Assembly (NCBI GenBank): GCA_002365595.1
Contig: DFAM01000015.1
Span: forward strand, 61,759 to 99,997
Length of the DNA: 38,239 bases
Source of the DNA: Acinetobacter sp. UBA3106
GTDB lineage: Bacteria > Pseudomonadota > Gammaproteobacteria > Pseudomonadales > Moraxellaceae
Direction: 5' to 3'
Under the pieces are notes generated by a model, which saw only the letters and a list, made by a program, of their open reading frames with translations, was not told where the DNA came from and did not search any database. Shown piece by piece: positions 9,901 to 17,630 of the stretch. The number at the start of each line of letters is the position of its first letter. The stretch's first letter is position 1. Made by a program: the position numbers and the translations under genes.

Positions 9901-11426
9901 ACTCAATTGAAGATTTGTCACAATTGATTTTTGACTTGAAACAGGTCAATCCTCAAGCAATGGTTTCTGTGAAACTGGTATCTGAACCAGGTGTAGGGAC
10001 AATTGCTGCTGGTGTAGCAAAAGCTTATGCCGATTTCATTACCATTTCTGGTTATGACGGTGGTACTGCAGCTTCTCCATTGTCTTCAATTCACCATGCA
10101 GGTTCGCCATGGGAATTAGGTCTAAGCGAGGCGCATCAGGCACTTCGTGTGAATGACCTGCGTGGCAAAGTTCGCGTACAAACCGATGGTGGCTTGAAAA
10201 CTGGTCTGGATGTAGTTAAAGCTGCGATTCTGGGTGCGGAAAGCTTTGGTTTTGGTTCAACGCCAATGATCGCGCTGGGTTGTAAATACCTGCGTATCTG
10301 TCACTTGAACAACTGTGCAACCGGTGTTGCGACTCAGCAGGATCATTTACGTCAGGAACACTATATTGGTGAACCTGAAATGCTGATCAACTTCTTCCAC
10401 TTCATTGCGGAAGAAACCCGTGAATGGTTGGCAGCACTCGGTGTTGCAAGCCTGAAAGACTTGATTGGCCGTACTGACTTGCTTGAAATGTTGCCAGGTG
10501 AAACGGATAAACATGCTCACTTGGACTTGAGTGCATTGCTTGAGTCACATCCGTCAGCTGAAGGTAAGGCGCAATATTGCCAGGTTGAAGGTAATGCACC
10601 GTTCGATAAAGGTATCTTGGCTGAGAAGATGGTGGCAGAAATGCTGCCAGCAATTGAAGCCGGTATCAGCGGCGAATATTATTTCACGATTGGTAACTGT
10701 GACCGTTCGATTGGTGCGCGTATTTCCGGTGAAATTGCACGTCGCTATGGCAACCTCAGCATGGAAGCGCATCCTGTTAAAGTCAATTTAACCGGTACTG
10801 CAGGTCAGTCTTTAGGTGTATGGAACGCTGGCGGTTTGCATATTAAACTTGAAGGTGATGCCAACGATTACGTAGGTAAAGGTATGGCAGGCGGTCGCGT
10901 GTCGATCTTCCCACCGAAAGGTTCGCCGTTCCAGACTCAGGAAACAGCAATCATTGGTAATACCTGCCTATACGGCGCAACTGGCGGTAAACTGTTTGCC
11001 GCGGGGACCGCTGGTGAGCGTTTCGCAGTACGTAACTCGGGTGCATTCGCTGTGATTGAAGGCGCGGGCGACCACTGCTGTGAATACATGACTGGTGGTA
11101 TTGTGACTGTACTGGGTAAAGTAGGTCATAACTTCGGTGCAGGTATGACGGGTGGTTTTGCTTATGTACTTGATCTGGATAACGACTTCGTTGACCATTA
11201 CAACCACGAGCTGATCGAGTTAAACCGTATTTCTACAGAGGCGATGGAAGAACATCAAGAATTCTTGCTTCGCATCTTGGATGAACATATTGCTGAGACA
11301 GGTAGTGCTTGGGCGTACAAGATCCGCAATGAGTTTGATTATTACAGCCGTAAATTCTGGCTTGTAAAACCAAAAGCTGCTAATTTGCAAACGCTTTTGA
11401 AAACAACCAAAGCTGATCCACAATAA
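6945..11426 (+). CDS. gltB: Glutamate synthase (NADPH) large subunit GltB
   Basis: GltB takes glutamine and 2-oxoglutarate and, with electrons from GltD, forms two glutamates. The 1493-residue protein has the class II glutamine amidotransferase domain with catalytic Cys25 exposed after propeptide removal (DNC|GFGL), the central domain, the FMN-binding (beta/alpha)8 synthase domain with GGRSNSGEGGEDPARY and SGYDGGTAASPL, the 3Fe-4S cluster Cys1113-x5-Cys-x4-Cys1124 (CKYLRICHLNNC), and the C-terminal GXGXG beta-helix. I chose the ATG at 6945 over the one at 6906 because GAAAGAAGGG sits seven bases upstream and the shorter lead before Cys25 is more natural. It is followed by gltD after 71 bases. 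Confidence 0.97.
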   Translation: MHMPSPNTVAPAQGLYQPDEFKDNCGFGLIAHMQGDASHDLVKTAMHSLSCMTHRGGIAADGKTGDGCGLLLAMPKKFFREEARKLSDITLSEIFAVGTVFLNLDPAIAAHSKNVLAKEIESEGLKVLAWRVVPTNNDALGEIAMQSLPAFEQIIVNCPMGVTEVEFNRKLFLARRRAEQQLSNDPSFYVTTLCSTVISYKGLMMPEAIADFYTDLADERLESHIVVFHQRFSTNTLPRWPLAQPFRYLAHNGEINTITANRNWAMARTPKFENPLLPGLTDLNPIVNRTGSDSSSLDNMLEILVGGGMDLFRALRMLVPPAWQNVETLDADLRAFYEFNSKHMEAWDGPAGLVIQDGRHAICMLDRNGLRPARWVITKNGYITLASEIGVWGYEPEDVISKGRVGPGQILVIDTFTGKMLDTKDVSNHLKKMRPYREWLRENSVRVQGSPELEEYLCDQGLKGDELKASQKMFMVTFEERDQLLRPIAESGQEAVGSMGDDTPMAVLSRQVRHVSDYFRQQFAQVTNPPIDPLRESIVMSLETCLGREQNVFEQGPEHADRLIISSPVLSNSKMHQIRTLGRKGYEIADIDLNYAEDEGLEAAIARICIEAAQAIRDGKTLLVLSDKKIRQGFLPANSLMATGAVHHHLISVGLRTDANIIVETGLARDPHQFAVILGFGATAIYPYLAYDVINDLIAKGELLGDPIHAQANFRKGIEKGLLKVLSKMGISTVASYRGGQLFEAVGLSTEVVDKCFTGVPSRIKGATFADLENDLKKLASLAWKSRKPIDQGGMLKFVFDKEYHAFNPDVINALHKSVRSGQYADFKEYAELVNNRPVATIRDLLKLKTDNSIPLDQVETVEEILPRFDSAGMSLGALSPEAHEAIAIAMNTIGGRSNSGEGGEDPARYGTIRNSKIKQIASGRFGVTPAYLTSAEVLQIKVAQGAKPGEGGQLPGGKVNGLIARLRYSVPGVTLISPPPHHDIYSIEDLSQLIFDLKQVNPQAMVSVKLVSEPGVGTIAAGVAKAYADFITISGYDGGTAASPLSSIHHAGSPWELGLSEAHQALRVNDLRGKVRVQTDGGLKTGLDVVKAAILGAESFGFGSTPMIALGCKYLRICHLNNCATGVATQQDHLRQEHYIGEPEMLINFFHFIAEETREWLAALGVASLKDLIGRTDLLEMLPGETDKHAHLDLSALLESHPSAEGKAQYCQVEGNAPFDKGILAEKMVAEMLPAIEAGISGEYYFTIGNCDRSIGARISGEIARRYGNLSMEAHPVKVNLTGTAGQSLGVWNAGGLHIKLEGDANDYVGKGMAGGRVSIFPPKGSPFQTQETAIIGNTCLYGATGGKLFAAGTAGERFAVRNSGAFAVIEGAGDHCCEYMTGGIVTVLGKVGHNFGAGMTGGFAYVLDLDNDFVDHYNHELIELNRISTEAMEEHQEFLLRILDEHIAETGSAWAYKIRNEFDYYSRKFWLVKPKAANLQTLLKTTKADPQ

Positions 11427-11497
11427 TTCCACTACTTGCAGATATATAGGCAGGTGTAGCGGATAAACACCGACTGCACCTACCCACGGAGAGAGAC

Positions 11498-12919
11498 ATG
11501 GCAGAGCGCCTAAACAATGACTTTCAATTCCTGGATGTCGCACGCCAAGATCCAGAGAAAAAAGATCTAACTGTCCGCAAAGCAGAGTTTGTGGAAATTT
11601 ATAAACCTTTTACAGCGGAAATTGCGGCAAACCAGACGCATCGCTGTTTAGGCTGTGGTAACCCGTATTGTGAATGGAAATGTCCGGTACATAACTACAT
11701 TCCAAACTGGTTAAAGTTAATTGCTGAAGGTCGCATTTTCCAGGCGGCTGAACTGTGCCACCAAACCAATACACTGCCAGAAGTCTGTGGTCGTGTGTGT
11801 CCGCAAGACCGTTTATGTGAAGGGGCATGTACCCTGAATGATGGTTTCGGTGCAGTAACGATTGGTAATGCTGAAAAATACATTAACGATACCGCTTTTG
11901 CTTTGGGCTGGCGTCCAGACATGTCACACGTCAAGTGGACAGATAAAAAAGTTGCGATTATTGGTGCAGGTCCTGCGGGTTTAGGCTGTGCGGATATTCT
12001 GGTGCGTAATGGTGTAAAACCGGTTGTCTTTGATAAACGTCCTGAAATTGGTGGTCTACTGACTTTTGGTATTCCAGAATTCAAGATGGAAAAAGACGTG
12101 ATGAAACGTCGCCGTGAAATTTTTGCGGGTATGGGCGTTGAATTCCGTTTAAATACTGAAATTGGTACAGATATCACCATTGATCAGCTTCTTGCAGATT
12201 ATGATGCCGTATTCATGGGTATGGGAACCTATACTTACATGAAAGGCGGCTTCGCAGGTGAAGATTTGGATGGGGTTGTCGACGCGCTTGATTTCCTGAT
12301 TGCCAATGTGAACCGTACCCAAGGTTGGGAAAAAGATCCATCTGAATACATCAGCGTTGAAGGCAAAAAAGTGATTGTGCTTGGCGGTGGTGATACAGCG
12401 ATGGACTGTAACCGTACTTCAATCCGTCAAGGTGCTGACTCAGTGGTCTGTGCTTACCGTCGTGATGAAGAAAACATGCCGGGTTCACGTCGCGAAGTGA
12501 AAAATGCGCGTGAAGAAGGGGTGGAATTCCAATTTAACCGTCAACCTATCGAAATTGTCGGTGAAAATGGCAAAGTGACTGGGGTTAAATTCGTGACTAC
12601 GCAATTGGGTCAGCCTGATAGCCGTGGCCGTCGCAGTCCTGAACCTGTACCGGGTTCTGAAGAAATTTTACCTGCAGATGCGGTACTTCTTGCCTTTGGT
12701 TTCCGTACCAGTCCAGCAGATTGGTTCACCGATGTAGAAATCAATCTGGATGGTTCTGGCCGAGTAGTTGCCGCTGAACAGCAAGAATTCAAGTTCCAGA
12801 CGTCGAATCCTAAAATCTTTGCTGGCGGCGATATGGTGCGTGGTTCTGACCTGGTCGTGACTGCAATCTGGGAAGGCCGTCAGGCTGCTGAAGGTATTCT
12901 CGATTACCTTGATGTTTAA
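11498..12919 (+). CDS. gltD: Glutamate synthase small subunit GltD
   Basis: GltD is the NADPH-oxidising subunit that passes electrons to GltB through FAD and two 4Fe-4S clusters. The 473 residues show the N-terminal cysteine motifs (CLGCGNPYCEWKCP, then CGRVCPQDRLCEGAC), the FAD-binding GAGPAGLGCAD, the NADPH-binding GGGDTAMDCNR, and the C-terminal FAD motif KIFAGGDMVRGSDLVV. GGAGAGAG before the ATG is a good ribosome site. A strong terminator follows 18 bases after the stop, closing the gltBD unit. Confidence 0.97.
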   Translation: MAERLNNDFQFLDVARQDPEKKDLTVRKAEFVEIYKPFTAEIAANQTHRCLGCGNPYCEWKCPVHNYIPNWLKLIAEGRIFQAAELCHQTNTLPEVCGRVCPQDRLCEGACTLNDGFGAVTIGNAEKYINDTAFALGWRPDMSHVKWTDKKVAIIGAGPAGLGCADILVRNGVKPVVFDKRPEIGGLLTFGIPEFKMEKDVMKRRREIFAGMGVEFRLNTEIGTDITIDQLLADYDAVFMGMGTYTYMKGGFAGEDLDGVVDALDFLIANVNRTQGWEKDPSEYISVEGKKVIVLGGGDTAMDCNRTSIRQGADSVVCAYRRDEENMPGSRREVKNAREEGVEFQFNRQPIEIVGENGKVTGVKFVTTQLGQPDSRGRRSPEPVPGSEEILPADAVLLAFGFRTSPADWFTDVEINLDGSGRVVAAEQQEFKFQTSNPKIFAGGDMVRGSDLVVTAIWEGRQAAEGILDYLDV

Positions 12920-12937
12920 TCTCTAATTAAACATGAT

Positions 12938-12964
12938 AAAAAACCCGCTTCGGCGGGTTTTTTA
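12938..12964 (+). terminator. Rho-independent terminator after gltD
   Basis: The stem CCCGC/GCGGG closes a TTCG tetraloop and is flanked by A6 and T6 runs that extend the stem and give the U-tract. Confidence 0.95.
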
Positions 12965-13146
12965 TTGCTCTTGATGCATTGCCTGAAATGACATGATTTC
13001 TGTATCTGCTGATAAATATAGGGTTCTAGGACTCAATCAGTTATAAAAATGGCCGATTTTGCAAATGGGCTAAGCATTTTTGCCATATGTGAAGTGTGAA
13101 TTCCTGCACATACTGAGTTTCTGTATTCTAGCTAAGAGATACTCAG

Positions 13147-14031
13147 ATGACCCAAGTGACGGCAGAAAAATCATATCAAAATCGTCCAAAAGTTAGCGGG
13201 ATGACAGTACGTAAACCGCAATTTAATCCTCACGCGATTCGTCGACATTACTTTGCCAATTCACCGATCATGTCGCATTTACTAACGGCTTTATCTTCCA
13301 CTTTTCCGATTGGAGAGCAGTTCTTTGTCCATAGCGTGCGTAATGTGCGTGATCAAGTGAAAGATAAAAACCTTCAGGCACAAATCGCGGCTTTTATTGG
13401 ACAGGAAGCCATGCATTCCAAAGCCCATGCAGAGTTTAATACTGCCTGGCGTCGTGATGATTATCATCTGGATCGTTTTCAGGCTTGGCTGGAGCGTAAA
13501 AACAGTGATGTAAAAGGCCTTCATCCAAAAATCCAGCTGGCAATTACCTGTGCCTTTGAGCATTTCACCGCATTATTAGGTGGCTATATTTTGCGGCATC
13601 CTGAAATCTTGGCAAGCTTGGATGAAGATACAATTAAGCTCTGGGTCTGGCATGCAATTGAGGAAATTGAACATCGCGCTGTCGCTTTTGACGTGTATCA
13701 GCAGGTATATGGGGACGATAAAGTGCGTCGCATGATTATGCGCAGTGTCACCACTGGTTTTGCCAGCTTGACCTTCTATTCAGCCACTCGGTTATTTTGG
13801 CAGGACAAGAAAAAAAGTATCCCTAAAGTGACGGGTAATCTTTTAGGGCTCTATTTAATCGGCAAAATGTTCGTACAGTTATTGCCTGAATATTTATCTT
13901 ATTTTAAAGCCGATTTTCATCCTTCAGAAATTGACTATACACATATCGTGAATGACTGGAAGCAACGACTGGCGACAGAGTATTTACATCCAGAATTTCA
14001 AAAAGAATTTTCAGCAGTCGCGTATAGCTGA
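13147..14031 (+). CDS. Metal-dependent hydrolase family protein (PF10118-like), ferritin-like di-iron signature
   Basis: This 294-residue protein resembles the proteobacterial family annotated as 'metal-dependent hydrolase', whose biochemical role is poorly known. The helical N-terminal two thirds carry a ferritin-like set of ligands: Glu57 (GEQFF), Glu87-x2-His90 (EAMHSKAH), Glu138 (FEHFTA) and Glu173-x2-His176 (EEIEHRA). Two ExxH motifs separated by about 85 residues are the hallmark of carboxylate-bridged di-iron four-helix bundles. A less polar stretch at about 195-250 may contact membrane. The gene stands alone between the gltD terminator and its own terminator. The ATG at 13147 is used; one at 13201 would remove 18 weakly conserved residues. 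Confidence 0.75.
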   Translation: MTQVTAEKSYQNRPKVSGMTVRKPQFNPHAIRRHYFANSPIMSHLLTALSSTFPIGEQFFVHSVRNVRDQVKDKNLQAQIAAFIGQEAMHSKAHAEFNTAWRRDDYHLDRFQAWLERKNSDVKGLHPKIQLAITCAFEHFTALLGGYILRHPEILASLDEDTIKLWVWHAIEEIEHRAVAFDVYQQVYGDDKVRRMIMRSVTTGFASLTFYSATRLFWQDKKKSIPKVTGNLLGLYLIGKMFVQLLPEYLSYFKADFHPSEIDYTHIVNDWKQRLATEYLHPEFQKEFSAVAYS

Positions 14032-14050
14032 TCATAATTTTTCTGGATTA

Positions 14051-14077
14051 AGCTCGATTGATGATCGGGCTTTTTTA
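14051..14077 (+). terminator. Rho-independent terminator after the ferritin-like gene
   Basis: AGCTCGAT pairs with ATCGGGCT (one G-U pair) around a five-base loop, followed by seven Ts. Confidence 0.8.
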
Positions 14078-14192
14078 TTTTCCCCAGTAAAAAAGGTTTG
14101 AATGCTAAATAAATCAAACAAAACTGAAGGGTAAATATGTTTACAATAAAATTATTTAAACAAATACAAATAAATAATTGAGGAATAGCACA

Positions 14193-14783
14193 ATGAATTT
14201 TATCAAAAAAACATTTGTTACTTTGGCGCTAGCCAGTACGCTGACCTTATCAGGCTGTGGCTATAACACTTTACAGGTGAAGGATGAGGCTGTAACCGCT
14301 TCTTGGGCAGAAGTGCAAAACCAGTATCAACGCCGTGCAGATTTGGTTCCCAATCTGGTCAATGTCGTTAAAGGCTATGCCAAACATGAAGAGCAGGTGT
14401 TAACTGAAGTCACTCAGGCACGCGCCAATGTTGCGGGCTTAAAAGTTGATAAGCAAGTATTGGAAGATCCGGCCTTATTCCAGAAATATCAGGAAGCTCA
14501 GGCACAGATGACTAGTGCATTATCACGCTTGATTGCTGTATCTGAAAATTATCCTGACTTAAAAGCAAATCAGCAGTTCCGTGATTTACAGGTACAACTA
14601 GAAGGTACGGAAAACCGGATCGCGGTGGCACGTAACCGTTATATCACCACAGTTCAGGATTTTAATGCTTATTCACGTCAGTTCCCGCAGGTGATGACAG
14701 CCAAAGTCATTGGCATGGATCCAAAACCGAATTTCAGTGCCGAGCAGAGTGCGCAAACTGCACCTAAGGTGTCATTTAATTAA
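14193..14783 (+). CDS. LemA family lipoprotein
   Basis: LemA-family proteins are membrane-anchored helical bundles of uncertain function, often encoded next to TPM-domain proteins as here. The 196-residue product has a lipoprotein signal (lipobox LSGC, Cys22) and the family core: WAEVQNQYQRRADLVPNLVN, then VTQARANVAGL and the terminal RNRYITTVQDFNAYSRQFP. The ATG at 14193 is preferred because AGGA lies directly upstream; the in-frame TTG at 14178 overlaps that site. The next gene starts 30 bases after the stop, so lemA and the two TPM genes probably form one operon. Confidence 0.93.
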   Translation: MNFIKKTFVTLALASTLTLSGCGYNTLQVKDEAVTASWAEVQNQYQRRADLVPNLVNVVKGYAKHEEQVLTEVTQARANVAGLKVDKQVLEDPALFQKYQEAQAQMTSALSRLIAVSENYPDLKANQQFRDLQVQLEGTENRIAVARNRYITTVQDFNAYSRQFPQVMTAKVIGMDPKPNFSAEQSAQTAPKVSFN

Positions 14784-14813
14784 TAGCGTATTTGAATAGA
14801 AAAGGATGCATGT

Positions 14814-15878
14814 ATGCTTGCTCCAGAAAAGAAAAATTCTCTCGCTCGTGTTTTACAACTGCTCGTCATGTGCTGTGTAGTATTGTCGAGTCCATTTGCT
14901 TTAGCGGAAGTGGCAACGGCTACGGATAACGAAGAAGCCGTGATTGTAGGGAAAGTAATTCAGGAGCAGCAAGCAGCCAACCAACAGCAAATACCGTCAT
15001 CCGCAGCCGAACAAGCCCAGCAACCTCAAATTGCCAATGATATGGCAGAGGGGGAATCGATCCGTGGACTGCCAACGCTAAATACCCCCGTTGTAGATCA
15101 GGCAAACTTATTAACTGAAAGTCAGAAGCAAGAGATCAGTCAACGGATTTTAAACCTGCATGAACAAGGCAAAGCACAAATAGGTGTGGTAATTGTACCG
15201 ACCACCGGGCAGGAAGACATTTTTGATTTTGCCATGCGGGTGGCTGAAAAATGGCAATTGGGATCTGCCAAGCAAGATAATGGTCTGCTTATGACGATTG
15301 CGGTGAATGATCGTCGTATCCAGATTTTAACCGGCTATGGTCTAGAAGGTGTATTGCCGGATATTATTGTCAGTCGGATTATTAATCAAAAAATTACACC
15401 TTATTTCAAGCAAGCTCAATATGCCCAAGGCATTGATGCAGGCTTGGCTGAGATTGAACGTATTTTAAATATGGATCCTGAAGTGGCAGCGAATGCTGCA
15501 CAGGAACTGAAAGAACGGCAAGAAAAAGCCTTGCATGAACAACAGGCCAAAGAGAAAACCTTTTGTACAGCACTATTTATTTTAATTGCCGGTATTGTGG
15601 GTTCCTTTATTGTAGGTAAAGGGTTGAGTGCTTCGACAGCAGCGGTTGCGGGTACGGTAGCTGGCTTAGTGAATGGTGCAGGACTGCTGACCAGTTTACT
15701 GATTGGAGCGGGAATTTTCTTTTTACTCATTACTGCGATTGCGCAAACCATTTTTCAACTTGTACTTTTATCTGCCGGTCGTGGCGGTGGTGGAGGACGA
15801 GGTGGCGGCTTTGGCGGTGGTGGATTTAGTGGCGGCGGTGGCGGCTTTGGTGGTGGAGGGGCATCAGGATCATGGTAA
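14814..15878 (+). CDS. TPM-domain membrane protein with Gly-rich tail (YgcG family)
   Basis: The 354-residue protein has a signal peptide (cleavage near FALA|EV), a Gln/Ala-rich linker, a TPM domain at about 85-225 (starting PVVDQANLLTESQKQEI and containing IGVVIVPTTG and NDRRIQILTGYGLEGVLPD), two hydrophobic segments at about 243-262 and 270-315, and a C-terminal tail of repeated GGG/GFGGGG units. This architecture is typical of YgcG-like proteins encoded with LemA. TPM domains have been linked to envelope or photosystem repair and phosphatase-like folds, but the bacterial role is not settled. AAAGGATG precedes the ATG. The stop overlaps the next start by seven bases. Confidence 0.88.
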   Translation: MLAPEKKNSLARVLQLLVMCCVVLSSPFALAEVATATDNEEAVIVGKVIQEQQAANQQQIPSSAAEQAQQPQIANDMAEGESIRGLPTLNTPVVDQANLLTESQKQEISQRILNLHEQGKAQIGVVIVPTTGQEDIFDFAMRVAEKWQLGSAKQDNGLLMTIAVNDRRIQILTGYGLEGVLPDIIVSRIINQKITPYFKQAQYAQGIDAGLAEIERILNMDPEVAANAAQELKERQEKALHEQQAKEKTFCTALFILIAGIVGSFIVGKGLSASTAAVAGTVAGLVNGAGLLTSLLIGAGIFFLLITAIAQTIFQLVLLSAGRGGGGGRGGGFGGGGFSGGGGGFGGGGASGSW

Positions 15879-16432
15879 CGACAACAGAGACGACAGAGAT
15901 TGTCACACAACCTAAAACAGAAGAAGTGAATCAGCCAAGTTTTAAGCGCTGGTTGAAGCATTTTTTATATATGCCTGCTACCAAGCGATACTTTTCCAAA
16001 CAGGATCAGGATGCAATTGCCCAGGCAGTGACTGAGGCTGAGTGTGGACATGTCGGGGAAATTCAGGTCGTCATAGAAGGGCATCTACCTGTAAATCAGG
16101 CATATTATCAAGAGACTCGTATGCGTGCGCGTCAGTTATTTGCAGAACTTGGGGTATGGGATACTGAATATAATAGTGGCGTACTGTTATATATCAACTT
16201 ATGTGAGCGTAAAGTTGAAATTGTGATTGATCGAGGGATTCAACAAGCAACGGAACAAGCGGTCTGGGATGATATCTGCCAAAATATAATTTCACAATTG
16301 GTTGACCAACAGTTTCGCTTGGCTGTGGTGACAGGAGTGAAGTATATTGGTGTAGTGCTCACCCAGTTTTATGCACAATCTGTTAAAGAGCAAAACAACG
16401 AATTAGAAAATAATCCGATTATATTAGACTAG
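15872..16432 (+). CDS. Second TPM-domain protein, without a signal peptide
   Basis: This 186-residue protein overlaps the preceding gene by seven bases and carries a second TPM-like domain (about 45-170), recognisable in the stretches GEIQVVIEGHLP, LFAELGVWDTEYNSGVLLYIN and ERKVEIVIDRGI. It has no N-terminal signal sequence and no glycine tail, so it is probably cytoplasmic or peripherally bound, unlike its upstream partner. Pairs of TPM proteins after LemA recur in proteobacteria. Function unknown; co-expression with LemA and the YgcG-like protein is likely. Confidence 0.85.
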   Translation: MVTTTETTEIVTQPKTEEVNQPSFKRWLKHFLYMPATKRYFSKQDQDAIAQAVTEAECGHVGEIQVVIEGHLPVNQAYYQETRMRARQLFAELGVWDTEYNSGVLLYINLCERKVEIVIDRGIQQATEQAVWDDICQNIISQLVDQQFRLAVVTGVKYIGVVLTQFYAQSVKEQNNELENNPIILD

Positions 16433-16554
16433 AAAATAGGTGGATTAATGACATAAATTGTCACTTTTTTACTAAATAAAACATTAAAACTACGTTGTAA
16501 CAATTTTATTTTTTTAAAGTGCTGTTTTTTCTGTCAATTTTATTATAATCAGTT

Positions 16555-16571
16555 TTGGCACAGTTAGTGCT
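16555..16571 (+). promoter_or_regulatory. Sigma-54 (-24/-12) promoter of pilA
   Basis: TTGGCACAGTTAGTGCT matches the RpoN consensus with a perfect TGGCAC -24 element and the GC of the -12 element at the exact offset. PilA transcription from sigma-54 under PilS/PilR is established in Pseudomonas, so site and gene agree. Expected start near 16582, giving a leader of about 57 bases. Confidence 0.8.
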
Positions 16572-16638
16572 AAATATAAATAAGCTAAATTAGCTTACAA
16601 AGCTTATAAAAATTAACAAAACATTTGTGGAGAATGTT

Positions 16639-17160
16639 ATGAAATCTATGCAAAAGGGTTTTACCCTTATTGAATTAATGATCGTTGTAGCGATTATCGG
16701 TATTTTGGCTGCGGTTGCACTTCCTGCATATCAGGATTATACGATTCGTGCAAAAGTTTCTGAAGTTGTATTGGCTGCATCTTCTTGTCGCTCAAGTATA
16801 ACGGATGCTGTTCAGAATTCGCCTGTAGTAAATATGGGGACTACATTAGAAAATTCTTGTAAAATTGAAGCAACAAAGTACGTTATTGCTACACCGGCTA
16901 CTGGTGTGGCTGCTGGTAAAAGTGGTGTAGATGAAAATGGTGTTATTACGGTACAGGGTAATCTTACTACATTGAAAGGTGAGGTTGATGCTACTCATGA
17001 TACAATTGATTTAACACCAATGATGGTTGCAACGGGTACTACAGCATTAAATCCTGCAACTGATGGTGGTAAAACTATTACTGGTTGGAAATGTGGTCCT
17101 GGTGCAACAAACCCAATGCCTGCTAAATACCTACCTGGTTCTTGTAAAGGTACTTACTAA
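16639..17160 (+). CDS. pilA: Major type IV pilin PilA
   Basis: This is the main structural subunit of the type IVa pilus. The 173-residue prepilin has a short leader cut by PilD after Gly7 (MKSMQKG|FTLIE), Glu at mature position 5, a hydrophobic N-terminal helix and a globular domain with four cysteines (50, 74, 152, 169), enough for two disulfides including the C-terminal D-loop. It ends in GTY, not in the serine that TfpO-type enzymes modify. The ATG at 16639 has GGAG upstream; the in-frame GTG at 16627 overlaps that site. It has its own sigma-54 promoter and terminator, and glycosylation genes follow. Confidence 0.95.
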   Translation: MKSMQKGFTLIELMIVVAIIGILAAVALPAYQDYTIRAKVSEVVLAASSCRSSITDAVQNSPVVNMGTTLENSCKIEATKYVIATPATGVAAGKSGVDENGVITVQGNLTTLKGEVDATHDTIDLTPMMVATGTTALNPATDGGKTITGWKCGPGATNPMPAKYLPGSCKGTY

Positions 17161-17174
17161 TTTTTAAGTAAGTT

Positions 17175-17201
17175 AAAAAGACTGGTACGCCAGTCTTTTT
17201 T
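17175..17201 (+). terminator. Rho-independent terminator after pilA
   Basis: GACTGG/CCAGTC closes a TACG loop, extended by A5/T6 runs. It should separate abundant pilA transcript from the downstream glycosylation genes. Confidence 0.92.
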
Positions 17202-17242
17202 ATGGATGAAAGTTAGCAACTATTGGACAAATAAAAAAGATC

Positions 17243-17626
17243 ATGATTAAAGAGTATGAGTTTCAAGCATTGGGTGAAGAAAATAGTTATCAACAATTTC
17301 CAGATGAAATTGAAACTAATAATCATATTCTCTTTCACGGGACTGCAGAAGCGCATTTTGAAAATATCAAAAAACAAGGTTTTCAACCGAAAGCTGATGG
17401 TGAATTAAGTAGTATTTCCTTCGCTAAAAGTAGTTCATTGGCATTGAGTTATGCTTGTGCAGCTAGAAATGACTTCTCTCCAAAAGGTATAATTATTATG
17501 GTAAATATTTCAAAAATAAAACAAGAATGTATAGTGGAGCAAAGTTTCGGTATTCATTTATCACCTAAATTTCAACCTGAAATTATCGGCTACTGTTTAG
17601 TTCCTGAAAATTATAAGTTTAAGTAA
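17243..17626 (+). CDS. Small protein of unknown function with ADP-ribosyltransferase-like motifs
   Basis: I do not recognise a named family. The 127-residue protein is soluble and cysteine-poor. It reads like a compact ART fold: LFHGT (His32-Gly-Thr) followed by a helix and ENIKKQGFQPK, then SISFAKSSSLALSYA (Phe60/Tyr70), a central strand KGIIIMVNIS, and a late Glu113 in QPEIIGYCLVP. That order (HGT, IxxxGF, S/Y-x-A helix, late E) is how many small ART and Tpt1/KptA-like domains look. It lies 83 bases after pilA, beyond its terminator, and ends five bases before the pilin accessory gene, so it is probably co-transcribed with the glycosylation genes. The ribosome site is weak. The ART assignment is inference. 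Confidence 0.6.
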   Translation: MIKEYEFQALGEENSYQQFPDEIETNNHILFHGTAEAHFENIKKQGFQPKADGELSSISFAKSSSLALSYACAARNDFSPKGIIIMVNISKIKQECIVEQSFGIHLSPKFQPEIIGYCLVPENYKFK

Positions 17627-17630
17627 AAAT

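Noticed and set aside
11695..12180. 161-residue open frame on the minus strand within gltD
   Set aside because: It is antisense to the conserved FAD and Fe-S regions, with no recognisable domain and no ribosome site or promoter.
15780..15870. GGT/GGC repeat as a CRISPR or tandem DNA repeat
   Set aside because: It encodes the Gly-rich tail typical of YgcG-like proteins; there are no spacers or regular repeat units.
15755..15961. Proline-rich minus-strand frame opposite the TPM protein's Gly-rich tail
   Set aside because: The proline repeats are simply the reverse complement of glycine codons.
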